Source: Pseudomonadota bacterium (GTDB taxonomy: Bacteria > Desulfobacterota > Binatia > Binatales > Binataceae). Taken from it: a stretch of 64,000 bases of DNA. The stretch is taken from the NCBI GenBank assembly GCA_021323945.1, contig JAJPKA010000003.1:197429-261428 (forward strand). Reading direction: 5' to 3'. The translations under genes were made by a program, and so were the position numbers. Below are positions 23,769-32,843 of this stretch, in pieces (positions within the stretch are counted from its first letter, which is position 1; every line of letters begins with the position of its first letter). The notes below the pieces were generated by a model. That model was given only the letters and a program-made list of their open reading frames with translations. It did not search any database and had not been told where the DNA came from.

Positions 23769-25304
23769 ATGGCTGCGATTTCTCCGTCGACAACAGTTCG
23801 CGTGCCCGGCTCATTCTCGGTCACGCCCGCGCAGGTGCCCTGCACCCTCGTGATTCTGGGCGGTGCGGGTGACCTGAGCCACAAAAAGCTGCTGCCGGCG
23901 CTCTACAATCTGAGCCTCGATGGCGTGCTCGGGCCTAAATTTGCGATTCTCGGCTTTTCGCTCGAGACACTGGACGATGAAAAATACCGACAATTCGCCC
24001 GCAGCGGAATTGAAACCTTCTCGCGTCGTGGCTTGACCGAAGCGGGCTGGAATAAATTCGCTCCACTGCTCCACTTTGTCTCGGGCAGCTTTACGGTCGC
24101 CGCAGACTATCAAAAGCTCAAGCAGCGACTGGCTGAAATTGACAGTCAATTTGGCACCGAGAGCAATCATGTCTTTTACTTTGCTATCCCGCCGGAGTTT
24201 ATCGAGCGATGCTCGGCTGGTTTGATGCAGGCAGGCTTGATCCAGACAGCCGACGGAGGCCACGGTTTTACGCGAGTCGTGATTGAAAAGCCCATCGGGC
24301 ATGACCTGGCAAGCGCAACCGAAATTAATGATCAACTGGCGAAATATTTTTCTGAAAACCAGATCTTTCGCATCGACCATTACCTGGGCAAGGAAACGGT
24401 CGAAAATCTGATGGTGTTGCGATTTGCCAATTCGATCTTCGAGCCCATTTGGACCTCGCGCTTTATCGACCATGTCCAAATCTCAGTGGCCGAGCAGGAG
24501 GGCGTCGGCACTCGGGCGGCTTATTATGATAAGGCAGGTGCGCTGCGCGACATGGTGCAAAGTCATATCCTGCAGGTGCTTTGCATGACGGCCATGGAGG
24601 CTCCGCGCTCCACACAACCCGACGCTGTGCGTGACGCGAAACTCGACGTGCTGCTGTCGCTGCGCCCGTTCGAACCGGCTGATGTCGAACGAGCAGTTGT
24701 CCGGGGGCAATACGAGCAAGGCTTGGTTAACGGTGAGAAAGTCCCGGCATACCGGGCGGAGGAGCACATTCCGCCCGATTCCAACACGGAGACCTTTGTC
24801 GCTCTAAAATGCTTTATCGAAAACTGGCGCTGGGCCGGGGTGCCGTTCTATCTCCGAACTGGCAAGCGAATGACACGCCGCGCTAGCGAAATCGCCATCC
24901 AGTTCAAACGCGTGCCGCGCATCCTTTACAACTCGAGGCCGGCACCACCGCTCCCCGCCAATGTGCTCTCTATTAGGATTCAGCCCGACGAAGGTCTCTC
25001 TCTGAATATTGTTGGCAAGCAACCCGGGTCACCTCTGCGGCTGGGACCTGTGAAAGTTGATTTCCATAGCGCAACCACCTCACCCGAGGCTTATGAGACG
25101 CTGCTTCGCGACATTCTCGCCGGCGATCAGACTCTGTTTATGCGCCGGGACACAGTCGAGGCAGCTTGGCGTTTCATTCAAAATATCCTTGACTATTGGT
25201 CAGTGGCTGGAGGTGAGCCGTTTTTTTATCCGGCCGGTTCTTCGGGGCCAACCGAGGCCGCGGTGATGATCGCGCGCGACGGCCGCACGTGGCGTAACCT
25301 GTGA
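23769..25304 (+). CDS. zwf: Glucose-6-phosphate 1-dehydrogenase
   Basis: A 511-residue dehydrogenase oxidising glucose 6-phosphate to 6-phosphogluconolactone. The N-terminal nucleotide motif is LGGAGDLSHKKLLPALY, the substrate-binding signature is RIDHYLGKE (about 201-209), and KPIGHD precedes it. C-terminal segments FYLRTGKRM and TPxxEAAW-like blocks are present. It overlaps the glucokinase gene by four bases, showing translational coupling. No gene for 6-phosphogluconolactonase is in the block, so that step must be encoded elsewhere or proceed spontaneously. Confidence 0.96.
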   Translation: MAAISPSTTVRVPGSFSVTPAQVPCTLVILGGAGDLSHKKLLPALYNLSLDGVLGPKFAILGFSLETLDDEKYRQFARSGIETFSRRGLTEAGWNKFAPLLHFVSGSFTVAADYQKLKQRLAEIDSQFGTESNHVFYFAIPPEFIERCSAGLMQAGLIQTADGGHGFTRVVIEKPIGHDLASATEINDQLAKYFSENQIFRIDHYLGKETVENLMVLRFANSIFEPIWTSRFIDHVQISVAEQEGVGTRAAYYDKAGALRDMVQSHILQVLCMTAMEAPRSTQPDAVRDAKLDVLLSLRPFEPADVERAVVRGQYEQGLVNGEKVPAYRAEEHIPPDSNTETFVALKCFIENWRWAGVPFYLRTGKRMTRRASEIAIQFKRVPRILYNSRPAPPLPANVLSIRIQPDEGLSLNIVGKQPGSPLRLGPVKVDFHSATTSPEAYETLLRDILAGDQTLFMRRDTVEAAWRFIQNILDYWSVAGGEPFFYPAGSSGPTEAAVMIARDGRTWRNL

Positions 25305-26281
25305 TAGTTCTCGCTGGTGACATAGGGGCGACCAAGACTCATCTGGCGCTTTATCAGGCCGACAGTGACCAGCTGGTCCGACTCTGCGACCATATTTTCG
25401 TAACGCAGCAGCTCCCCAGCCTCGAAGCAGCATTGCTGGACTTCATCAAAGGCCAACCCGCAATCGATCGCGCCTGTTTGGGCGTGCCCGGACCGATAAC
25501 CGACGGCTCCGCGCGCCCAACCAACATAGCCTGGACAATACATGAGGGCTCATTGTCTCAGTCACTGGGAGGCGCTCCGGTCCGGCTGGTAAACGATCTG
25601 GCTGCCACAGCATACGGGATGCTGCATCTTCCGCCATCCGACCTTGTCGAGCTGAACAAGGGGCATCAAACGCAGCGGCCCGGAAATATCGCGGTCATCG
25701 CAGCGGGAACCGGGTTAGGCGAGGCCGGACTGATAGCCGCGGAAAACGGCTGGACCACGGTAGCCACCGAAGGTGGTCATTGTGACTTTGCTCCGCGAGG
25801 CGCTGAGCAGATGGCATTGCTGCAATTCCTGGAAAGGGAATTTGGCCACGTGAGCTACGAGCGAACGCTTTCGGGTCCCGGCCTGCACAACATTTACCGC
25901 TTTCTTCTCGAATATCTGCCCGCTCCCGAACCGCAATGGTTAGGCGATCGGCTGCGCAACGACGACCCTGCGGCAGTCGTGAGCGCCGCAGCGTTAGGGG
26001 GAGAGGATGAACGCTGCGTCCGTGCGGTCGAGCTGTTCACTGCAATCTATGGCGCTGAAGCAGCCAATTTAGCTTTGAAATTCCTGGCGTTCGGCGGGCT
26101 GTATGTGGGCGGTGGCATCGCGCCGAAAATCCTCGCCTTTTTGCGAAAGGGCATCTTCATGGATGCCTTCCTCGCCAAGGGACGCTTAAGCGCAGTCCTC
26201 GAAAGAATCCCGGTCCGTATTTCGCTCAACCAGGAAACGGCACTGCTCGGAGCGGCGCATCTGGCCTGTTCAATGAAATGA
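25301..26281 (+). CDS. glk: Glucokinase
   Basis: A 326-residue ATP-dependent glucose kinase of the Glk family. The phosphate-binding motif LAGDIGATKTHLALY opens the protein, VNDLAATAYG and the glucose-binding EGGHCDFAPR follow, and GGLYVGGGIAPK closes the fold. It starts with GTG overlapping the zwf stop by four bases. It feeds glucose 6-phosphate directly to the enzyme encoded upstream. Confidence 0.94.
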   Translation: MIVLAGDIGATKTHLALYQADSDQLVRLCDHIFVTQQLPSLEAALLDFIKGQPAIDRACLGVPGPITDGSARPTNIAWTIHEGSLSQSLGGAPVRLVNDLAATAYGMLHLPPSDLVELNKGHQTQRPGNIAVIAAGTGLGEAGLIAAENGWTTVATEGGHCDFAPRGAEQMALLQFLEREFGHVSYERTLSGPGLHNIYRFLLEYLPAPEPQWLGDRLRNDDPAAVVSAAALGGEDERCVRAVELFTAIYGAEAANLALKFLAFGGLYVGGGIAPKILAFLRKGIFMDAFLAKGRLSAVLERIPVRISLNQETALLGAAHLACSMK

Positions 26282-26320
26282 CTTGAATTAGGGCCGAGAT
26301 GGCCCAAGGAGTCAGAAGCG

Positions 26321-27238
26321 ATGATTACTGAGCGCGTGCGGCGCATCCTTAGTTATTACGACTCTGAAAATCCCGGAGTCAGAACCAATCTGGCGCGATT
26401 CCTGAATCACGGCCGCCTGGCAGGCACCGGCAAGCTGGTCATCCTGCCGGTCGACCAGGGTTTCGAGCATGGTCCGGCCCGCAGCTTTGCCCCCAATCCT
26501 CCGGCTTACGATCCGCTCTACCATTTCGGCCTGGCGGTGGAAGCGGGCTGCAACGGATATGCCGCACCGCTAGGCTTCATCGAAGCAGGCGCCGCAGAAT
26601 ACGCGGGAGAGATTCCGCTCATCCTGAAGCTGAACAACCACGACCTACTGCTTGATGAACAAGACCCGATCCCGGCTGTCACCGCCAGTGTTCGGGACGC
26701 TCTTCGGCTCGGCTGCTCTGCAGTGGGTTTTACTATTTATCCTGGCTCGGCCTACCGTCAGGAGATGTATGAGCAGCTGCGCGAGATCGCTGAAGAGGCC
26801 AAGGCCCACGGACTGGTGGTTGTTGTCTGGTCCTACCCACGCGGCTCGGGCCTAAGCAAGGAAGGAGAAACCGCGCTTGATGTTGTGGCGTATGCTGCGC
26901 AGATAGCGGCACAACTGGGTGCTCACATAATCAAGGTGAAGCTGCCGACTTCGCACATCGAACAGGCAGAAGCCAAAAAAGCCTACGAGGCCGCCCGTAT
27001 TCCTCTGGAACCGCTCTCCGAGCGGGTTCGTCATGTCGTGCAGAGCTGCTTCAACGGTCGCCGAATCGTGATTTTTTCGGGCGGTGCGCGAGAAGAAGAA
27101 GAGCGCTTGCTCGAGGAAGTCCGTGCGATTCATGCCGGTGGCGGTTTCGGCTCGATCATCGGCCGCAATTCATTCCAGCGGCCCAAGGCAGAAGCGATCG
27201 CGCTGCTACGCCGAATAATGGACATCTACTCGGCTTGA
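26321..27238 (+). CDS. fbaB: Class I fructose-bisphosphate aldolase (DhnA/FbaB type)
   Basis: A 305-residue Schiff-base aldolase of the DhnA/archaeal type, splitting fructose 1,6-bisphosphate into triose phosphates. The segments LPVDQGFEHGP (about 43-53), LKLNNHD, and IIKVKLP (about 204-210, containing the likely Schiff-base lysine) are characteristic, with the phosphate-binding FSGG and GGFGSIIGRN near the end. It follows glk by 39 bases and likely belongs to the same transcript, linking the pentose-phosphate genes to glycolysis or gluconeogenesis. Confidence 0.9.
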   Translation: MITERVRRILSYYDSENPGVRTNLARFLNHGRLAGTGKLVILPVDQGFEHGPARSFAPNPPAYDPLYHFGLAVEAGCNGYAAPLGFIEAGAAEYAGEIPLILKLNNHDLLLDEQDPIPAVTASVRDALRLGCSAVGFTIYPGSAYRQEMYEQLREIAEEAKAHGLVVVVWSYPRGSGLSKEGETALDVVAYAAQIAAQLGAHIIKVKLPTSHIEQAEAKKAYEAARIPLEPLSERVRHVVQSCFNGRRIVIFSGGAREEEERLLEEVRAIHAGGGFGSIIGRNSFQRPKAEAIALLRRIMDIYSA

Positions 27239-27292
27239 GCGTAACTAACAGGCCCACAGTCCCAAAAGCTCAACCAGATTTGCAATAAGCCT

Positions 27293-28198
27293 TCAGCCGT
27301 CTGAGAGCGACGCCACGAATTCGCCGATCGCGGCAGCAGTCGCGTCCGGATTGTCCAGTGGGACGTGATGGTGGGCGCCGCGTATTATTTTGAGTTGAGA
27401 AGCGTGAATCCTCTGTTGCATCCGTCGTGCCTGCCGCTCGGACACCAGAGTGCTGTGCTCTCCACGGATGATCAACACGGGCAATCGAATCCGTTCGATT
27501 GGGCATCGCGGCAGGCGCCAGCCTGGAGAGAGTTTGCGCGTTCTGGGATCGAGGCGAAACGCCCAATTGCCATTCGGAAGCTGCTCGGCACCTTTGAGCG
27601 CGAGCTCGCTTAACTGCTTCGCGTTCAAACAGTGCCCCGGCGGTGAAAGCCTAAAGCGTGAGATGAGAGCTTCTTTTGTGGGGAACTCGGGGCGCGTGTC
27701 TGACTGATTGCGACGCTTCCATCGCCAGATTAGGCGGGTCTTGAGCGGCAACCCACGCGGCGAAGCATCGACAATAACCAGGCCGTCGAGCAAGTGAGGC
27801 GAGTCTGTCGCCAGACGCATTGCGATTTCACCACCCATCGAATGGCCAACCAGAACAACGCGACGGCCGAGATGGTCTGCAATAAACTTGGTGAGATCGT
27901 CAAGATATGCCGGCAGGCCGTACGATGGCGCCCATTGGCTCTGACCATGACCACGAAAGTCAAGGGCCAGTACGTGCCCGTACTCAACCAGCTGAGGCGC
28001 AACGGCGTCCCACCAATGACAATGGGCTGACCCGCCGTGGCATAGCAGAATGGTTCTGGTCTCGGCGCTGAAACGGCGATGATGACCGCTGGCCGCAGCT
28101 TTGGTTCCCCAATCCAGATAGTGTAATTGCAGACCGTTGACCTGAGCGTAGGCACTGGTCGGCTTCGCTTCCGCGATAGCCGCTTCCCGCGGACACAT
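27293..28198 (-). CDS. Alpha/beta hydrolase
   Basis: A 301-residue alpha/beta hydrolase. The nucleophile elbow is VGHSMGGEIAMRLA, the oxyanion region is LCHGGSAHCHWW, the acid is likely in LIIRGEHSTLV, and the histidine is in GAHHHVPLDNP. Relatives are esterases, C-C bond hydrolases or haloalkane dehalogenases; the substrate is unknown. The gene is alone on the minus strand between two plus-strand operons. Confidence 0.85.
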   Translation of the reverse strand: MCPREAAIAEAKPTSAYAQVNGLQLHYLDWGTKAAASGHHRRFSAETRTILLCHGGSAHCHWWDAVAPQLVEYGHVLALDFRGHGQSQWAPSYGLPAYLDDLTKFIADHLGRRVVLVGHSMGGEIAMRLATDSPHLLDGLVIVDASPRGLPLKTRLIWRWKRRNQSDTRPEFPTKEALISRFRLSPPGHCLNAKQLSELALKGAEQLPNGNWAFRLDPRTRKLSPGWRLPRCPIERIRLPVLIIRGEHSTLVSERQARRMQQRIHASQLKIIRGAHHHVPLDNPDATAAAIGEFVASLSDG

Positions 28199-28333
28199 GA
28201 CGCTTCTATGCTAGCTGACTGCTGAGCCCTGGAAAACCTGGGTTTGGCAGCAACGCAACGACCGGCTCGCGCCGCTTAGGGCACGACATCGATGCCGGCT
28301 CATGCTACGTAATCAGAGAAAGGAGCGACCTCG

Positions 28334-29116
28334 ATGAGTCTTCGATTGGATGGCAAGAATGCATTAATCACAGGCGGTGCAAGTGGCATCGGCCGTGCTT
28401 CGGCCTTACGCTTTGCGCAGGAGGGGGCCAATATCTGCGTCGCGGACCGACAAGCAGCAGCCGCAGAAGAAACAGCCGGTGAAGTGCGCAAGCTGGGCCG
28501 AAAGGCACTCGCGGTCGCGGTCGACGTGAGCAATCCCCAACAGGTCCAGACGATGGTCGAGCGTGCTGCGCGGGAGCTGGGCGGCATTGATATCGTACTG
28601 GCGGCCGCAGGCGTATCAGCGGCGAACTATGGCGAGGGTCCGATCGAATCCAAATTCCTCAATGAACTGCCATTCGAAAACTGGCGCAAGGTTATGAGCA
28701 TCAATCTCGACGGCGTTTTTCTTACCTGCACAGCTGTGGCGCGCGAGATGATCAAGCAGGGTCGTGGCGGGCGCATCATCGCTATCTCCTCGGGCGCGGC
28801 CAAAGTGCCGCTGAAGGGTTCGGGCGATTATTGTGTCAGCAAAGCCGGCGTGTGGATGCTAATGAAGTGTATGGCGCTTGAGTTGGGCCGCTACAACATC
28901 ACGGCTAACGCTATCGGGCCTGGAGTCATTGACACGCCGATGACCAAGGAGATGCAGAGCGACCCGCGCTTCGAACGAATGATCAAGCGCACCCCACTTA
29001 AGCGGATCGGCAAGCCCGAGGACGTCGCTAACACCGCACTGTTCCTGGCCAGCGAGGAAGGCAGTTTCTTCACTGGTTCGATTCTCCATCCCGACGGTGG
29101 GGTAATCATGCAATAA
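28334..29116 (+). CDS. SDR family oxidoreductase
   Basis: A 260-residue classical short-chain dehydrogenase. The cofactor motif is TGGASGIGRAS (about 14-24), the structural motif AAAGVS replaces the usual NNAG, and the catalytic YCVSKAG follows a serine at the usual distance (ISSGAAKVPLKGSGDYCVSK). The tail with GPGVIDTPM and FFTGSILHPDGG is standard. GAAAGGAG precedes the ATG. It leads a four-gene operon with an alpha/beta hydrolase, a PrpB-like lyase and a TcuA-like flavoprotein, so its substrate is probably an intermediate of the same catabolic route. Confidence 0.92.
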   Translation: MSLRLDGKNALITGGASGIGRASALRFAQEGANICVADRQAAAAEETAGEVRKLGRKALAVAVDVSNPQQVQTMVERAARELGGIDIVLAAAGVSAANYGEGPIESKFLNELPFENWRKVMSINLDGVFLTCTAVAREMIKQGRGGRIIAISSGAAKVPLKGSGDYCVSKAGVWMLMKCMALELGRYNITANAIGPGVIDTPMTKEMQSDPRFERMIKRTPLKRIGKPEDVANTALFLASEEGSFFTGSILHPDGGVIMQ

Positions 29117-29145
29117 GAGGCGACCCTCCACGAAAAGAGCCCCAA

Positions 29146-29964
29146 ATGACACAATGGAGCACTGAATTTATCCCGGGCGAGCCGCGTATAGCCGTCGATC
29201 ATGCTGGTGCAGGCGCGCTTGTCGTGTTCCTGCACGGCATCGGCGGCAACCGGACCAACTGGCATGATCAGCTGCCGTTCTTCGCCCGGCGGTTCCACGC
29301 CGTCGCGTGGGACGCCCGCGGTTATGGTGCGAGCCAAGATTACCCGGGACCTTTGGATTTCGGCGATTTCGCTGTGGACCTGGCGCGTGTGCTCGATCAT
29401 TTTCGCGTCGAGCGCGCACACCTCATAGGCCTCTCGATGGGAGGCATGATCGCGCTGAATTTCTATTGCAGCTACCCACAGCGCGTCGCGACCCTGACAG
29501 TCTGCGATTCTCTGCCGGGATTCGATCATTTATCGGCCGAGCAGCGTCGCGAATTTATCCGGTTGCGCCAGGCGCCTTTGCTGGCTGGTCTCGAGCCGAA
29601 GGACATCGCACCGGCTGTGGCAAAGACGCTGGTGGGCAGCTCAGCGCGTATCGGCTCTTATGAGCGGCTCGTGGAAAGTATGTCAGCACTCCATAAGGAG
29701 TCGTATCTGAAAACGATTGCAGCTACCGTCAATTACCGCCGGTCCTTTGAGTTGGAAAACATCAAGGTTCCGACCCACGTAGTCGTCGGCGCGGAAGACA
29801 GATTGACGCCACCGGAAATGGCTCGCCAAATGACAGCCAGATTACCAGATGCCCGGTTGAGCATAATCGCGGGCGCTGGGCACCTAAGCAATATCGAACA
29901 ACCAGAAAAATTCAATCAGGCGGTGCTGAGCTTTCTGCTCGATCATTACAGCACGTCGAGGTAG
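29146..29964 (+). CDS. Alpha/beta hydrolase (3-oxoadipate enol-lactonase-like)
   Basis: A 272-residue alpha/beta hydrolase resembling PcaD-type lactonases. FLHGIGGNRTNW forms the oxyanion region, GLSMGGMIAL the nucleophile elbow, GAEDRLTPPEMA holds the acid, and GAGHLSNIEQPEKFN the histidine. It lies 29 bases after the SDR gene and 8 bases before the lyase gene, so all are cotranscribed. It may hydrolyse a lactone or ester made by the SDR; this is inference from the neighbourhood. Confidence 0.85.
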   Translation: MTQWSTEFIPGEPRIAVDHAGAGALVVFLHGIGGNRTNWHDQLPFFARRFHAVAWDARGYGASQDYPGPLDFGDFAVDLARVLDHFRVERAHLIGLSMGGMIALNFYCSYPQRVATLTVCDSLPGFDHLSAEQRREFIRLRQAPLLAGLEPKDIAPAVAKTLVGSSARIGSYERLVESMSALHKESYLKTIAATVNYRRSFELENIKVPTHVVVGAEDRLTPPEMARQMTARLPDARLSIIAGAGHLSNIEQPEKFNQAVLSFLLDHYSTSR

Positions 29965-29972
29965 AGACCTGT

Positions 29973-30923
29973 ATGACGTGGTTAACCGAGCGCGACAGCA
30001 AAGATTACCCGCCGGGCGCTCAGCTTTCGGCATTGTGGCAGGCACCGGGAATCCTTCAAATCCCAGGGGCGCATAATGCGCTCGCCGCATTGTTGGCCAA
30101 AGAGGCGGGCTTCAAGGCCATCTATCTCTCTGGCGCCGCTCTCAGCGCAAGTCTCGGATTGCCCGATCTGGGAATTCTCGGGCTTGATGAATTGTGTTTT
30201 TTCACTAGAGCGATCGTGCGTGCTGCTGGGCTCCCGTTGGTGGTGGACGCTGATACCGGGTATGGGGGCGTCCTAAACGTCATGCGTGTGGTGCGTGAGT
30301 TGGAAGACGCAGGTGCGGCCGCGCTGCAGTTGGAAGATCAGGTCTTGCCTAAGAAGTGCGGGCACCTCAATGGCAAACACCTAATTGCCGCAGAGGAAAT
30401 GGCAGCAAAGATTGCTGCTGCCGCACGCGCGCGGCGCCATCTGCGCATTATCGCCCGGACGGACGCAGCCGGTGTCGAAGGTTTCGCCGCCGCCGTAAAA
30501 CGTGCACAACTCTACCTCCAGGCCGGCGCCGATGCGATCTTTCCCGAGGCGCTCACCAGCGCCGAAATGTTTATCGACTTCGCCAGCGAGGTTAACGCAC
30601 CGCTGCTCGCAAATATGACTGAGTTCGGCCGTACGCCTTATTTCACAGCCCAGGAATTTGAACGATTTGGCTACAAAATGGTCATTTGGCCAGTATCGTC
30701 GTTGCGAGTCGCGGCCAGGGCTATGGCAGACCTCTACGCGACCCTGGCACGAGACGGGAGTCAGAAGGCCGTCTTGGACCGGATGCAGACGCGAGCGGAG
30801 CTCTACCAGATTATTGCGTACCAAGAGTATGAAGCACTCGATGCGTCGATCGCACGAAGTGTACTTCCGCCGCATTTGAGCGACCCTGCTGACAAGCCGA
30901 ACGAAGGTAATCGAGCATCATAG
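29973..30923 (+). CDS. prpB: Methylisocitrate lyase-like protein (isocitrate lyase/PEP mutase family)
   Basis: A 316-residue lyase of the isocitrate lyase/PEP mutase superfamily. VDADTGYGG (about 91-99) binds the metal, QLEDQVLPKKCGHLNGK carries the catalytic cysteine in the KKCGH signature used by 2-methylisocitrate lyases, and IIARTDA follows. The normal reaction yields pyruvate and succinate. No prpC or prpD gene is nearby, so propionate use is not shown; the neighbouring TcuA-like gene suggests a related tricarboxylic acid as substrate. A second family member is encoded at 43.9 kb. Confidence 0.8.
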   Translation: MTWLTERDSKDYPPGAQLSALWQAPGILQIPGAHNALAALLAKEAGFKAIYLSGAALSASLGLPDLGILGLDELCFFTRAIVRAAGLPLVVDADTGYGGVLNVMRVVRELEDAGAAALQLEDQVLPKKCGHLNGKHLIAAEEMAAKIAAAARARRHLRIIARTDAAGVEGFAAAVKRAQLYLQAGADAIFPEALTSAEMFIDFASEVNAPLLANMTEFGRTPYFTAQEFERFGYKMVIWPVSSLRVAARAMADLYATLARDGSQKAVLDRMQTRAELYQIIAYQEYEALDASIARSVLPPHLSDPADKPNEGNRAS

Positions 30924-30938
30924 GGGCAAGTGCTCAAG

Positions 30939-32423
30939 ATGACCAGCTATGACGTAATCGTGGTCGGAGGAGGAAATGCTGCGTTCTGTGCGGCGCTCGC
31001 TGCCCAGGAGGCGGGCGCACGCGTGCTGGTGCTGGAAGTGGCGCCGCCGGAAGAGCGCGGCGGCAATTCGCGGTTCACAGCAGGCGGGATGCGCGTCGCC
31101 TATGAGGGGGTCGATGACCTGCTTCGGTTGATGCCCGATCTCACCGACGAGGAACGTGCCATCACGGACTTCGGCAGCTATACCCAGGACCAGTTTTATG
31201 ACGATCTCTGTCGCATATCCCAGTATCGCGCCGACCCGCAATTGGCCGAAACGTTAGTCACCCGCAGCCTGGAAACGCTGCTCTGGATGCGACAGCGCGG
31301 AGTGCGTTTTGTCCCAATCTACGGCCGCCAGGCATTCAACGTCGAGGGACGCTTCAAGTTCTGGGGCGGATTGACCGTCGAAGTTTGGGGTGGAGGACCT
31401 GGGCTGATCGACGCGCTCTATCGAATTGCCGCAGCAAGTGGCATCGACGTTTCCTACCAAACTCGGGCGCTCGAATTGCTCAATGATGACAACGGTGTTC
31501 ATGGTGTGATCGCCCGCTGCCGGGGACAGACGCGAAGGATCGAAGCAAAAGCCGTGGTGCTGGCAAGCGGCGGATTCGAGGCAAACGCCGAATGGCGCAC
31601 GCGTTATCTCGGCCCGGGTTGGGACCTGGCAAAGGTGCGTGGAACGCGCTTCAACACCGGCGATGGCATTCGCATGGCGCTGGAGATCGGCGCGATGCCG
31701 TATGGCAATTGGTCCGGATGCCACGCTGTGGGATGGGACCGAAATGCACCCGAATTTGGCGATTTGAGCGTAGGCGACGGGTTTCAGAAACATAGTTATC
31801 CCTTTGGAATTATGGTTAATGCGCGCGGCCGACGTTTCGTTGACGAAGGTGCTGACTTTCGCAACTACACTTATGCCAAATACGGACGGGCAATCCTTGA
31901 ACAGCCAGGCCAATTCGCCTGGCAGATCTTCGACCGCAAAGTGGCGCCTCTGTTGCGCGATGAATATCGCATCAAGCGCGTCACCAAGGTGAGTGCCGAG
32001 ACCCTCGCGGAGTTGGCTGACAAACTCGAAGACGTCGATCGGCAAGGTTTCCTCGAAGAAGTTCAGGCTTATAATGCCGCCGTACAGACTGACATAGCGT
32101 TCAATCCCAACATCAAGGATGGACGTTGCACTCGAGGCCTTACCATCAACAAGTCGAACTGGGCGAATACGCTGGATACCCCCCCGTTCGAGGCCTACGC
32201 CGTTACCTGTGGGATAACTTTCACTTTCGGCGGCCTCAGAATCAACGAGGAGGCCGGCGTCATTAACACCGACGGGCTGCCAATTCGCGGCCTTTACGCT
32301 GCGGGCGAACTGGTCGGCGGTCTTTTTTACTTCAATTATCCGGGGGGTACCGGCTTGATGTCAGGTGCAGTTTTTGGTCGACTGGCGGGTACGTCAGCGG
32401 CGCACTTCGCACGCTCCACGTGA
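30939..32423 (+). CDS. tcuA: FAD-dependent tricarballylate dehydrogenase-like protein
   Basis: A 494-residue flavoprotein of the fumarate reductase/succinate dehydrogenase family, most like TcuA. It starts YDVIVVGGGNAAFCAALAA (FAD-binding), then APPEERGGNSRFTAGGMR, and ends with GLYAAGELVGGLFYFNYPGGTGLMSG. TcuA oxidises tricarballylate to cis-aconitate. A GTG at 30930 is an alternative start; the ATG at 30939 begins at the usual place. It closes the operon with the PrpB-like lyase. No TcuB or TcuC homologue follows, so electron transfer and uptake would need other proteins. Confidence 0.75.
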   Translation: MTSYDVIVVGGGNAAFCAALAAQEAGARVLVLEVAPPEERGGNSRFTAGGMRVAYEGVDDLLRLMPDLTDEERAITDFGSYTQDQFYDDLCRISQYRADPQLAETLVTRSLETLLWMRQRGVRFVPIYGRQAFNVEGRFKFWGGLTVEVWGGGPGLIDALYRIAAASGIDVSYQTRALELLNDDNGVHGVIARCRGQTRRIEAKAVVLASGGFEANAEWRTRYLGPGWDLAKVRGTRFNTGDGIRMALEIGAMPYGNWSGCHAVGWDRNAPEFGDLSVGDGFQKHSYPFGIMVNARGRRFVDEGADFRNYTYAKYGRAILEQPGQFAWQIFDRKVAPLLRDEYRIKRVTKVSAETLAELADKLEDVDRQGFLEEVQAYNAAVQTDIAFNPNIKDGRCTRGLTINKSNWANTLDTPPFEAYAVTCGITFTFGGLRINEEAGVINTDGLPIRGLYAAGELVGGLFYFNYPGGTGLMSGAVFGRLAGTSAAHFARST

Positions 32424-32456
32424 TTCTGGTCTGCGGGCGAACCGATCCTGGATTAC

Positions 32457-32843
32457 TCAAACGTCGCCTGTGTGTAGCCAGGGCATCCGCTCTTCGACGA
32501 AGTAGTGTTTGGTCGGCCGGAGCTGTGCGGCCTGCTGGAAGGCCCCGACATGGAAATGGGTGACCGCCGGCTCGGATAGGCTTTCACAAGTCAGGGTTGA
32601 TCCGCACTTAGCACAGAATCCGCGCCGGGTCTTGCCCGGGGTGGAGTCGAATTTTGTAATCTCACCGTGGGTCACCCGGTAGCTGTCGCGCTTGAATGCC
32701 ACAAAAACCGCAACCGGGGCTCCGGTATGCTTGCGACAGCTTTGACAGTGACACCAATAAATTCCTCGCGGTTCACCGCTCGCGGTAAAACGTACCGCAC
32801 CGCACAGACATGCACCTTCAAACTGCGGGGTTGTGGCGCCCAT
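32457..32843 (-). CDS. GFA family protein (CENP-V/GFA domain)
   Basis: A 128-residue zinc protein of the GFA (glutathione-dependent formaldehyde-activating enzyme-like) family. The cysteine motifs appear in order: CLCGAVRF, CHCQSCRKHTGAP and FCAKCGSTL, which bind two zinc ions. The ATG at 32843 follows AGGTAGGAAT, so the longer frame to 32915 is not needed. Most family members have no proven activity. It converges on the tcuA-like gene with 33 bases between stops. Confidence 0.85.
   Translation of the reverse strand: MGATTPQFEGACLCGAVRFTASGEPRGIYWCHCQSCRKHTGAPVAVFVAFKRDSYRVTHGEITKFDSTPGKTRRGFCAKCGSTLTCESLSEPAVTHFHVGAFQQAAQLRPTKHYFVEERMPWLHTGDV

Noticed and set aside
31254-32045. 263-codon open frame on the minus strand
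   Set aside because: It mirrors the TcuA-like flavoprotein gene and has no domain or start signal.
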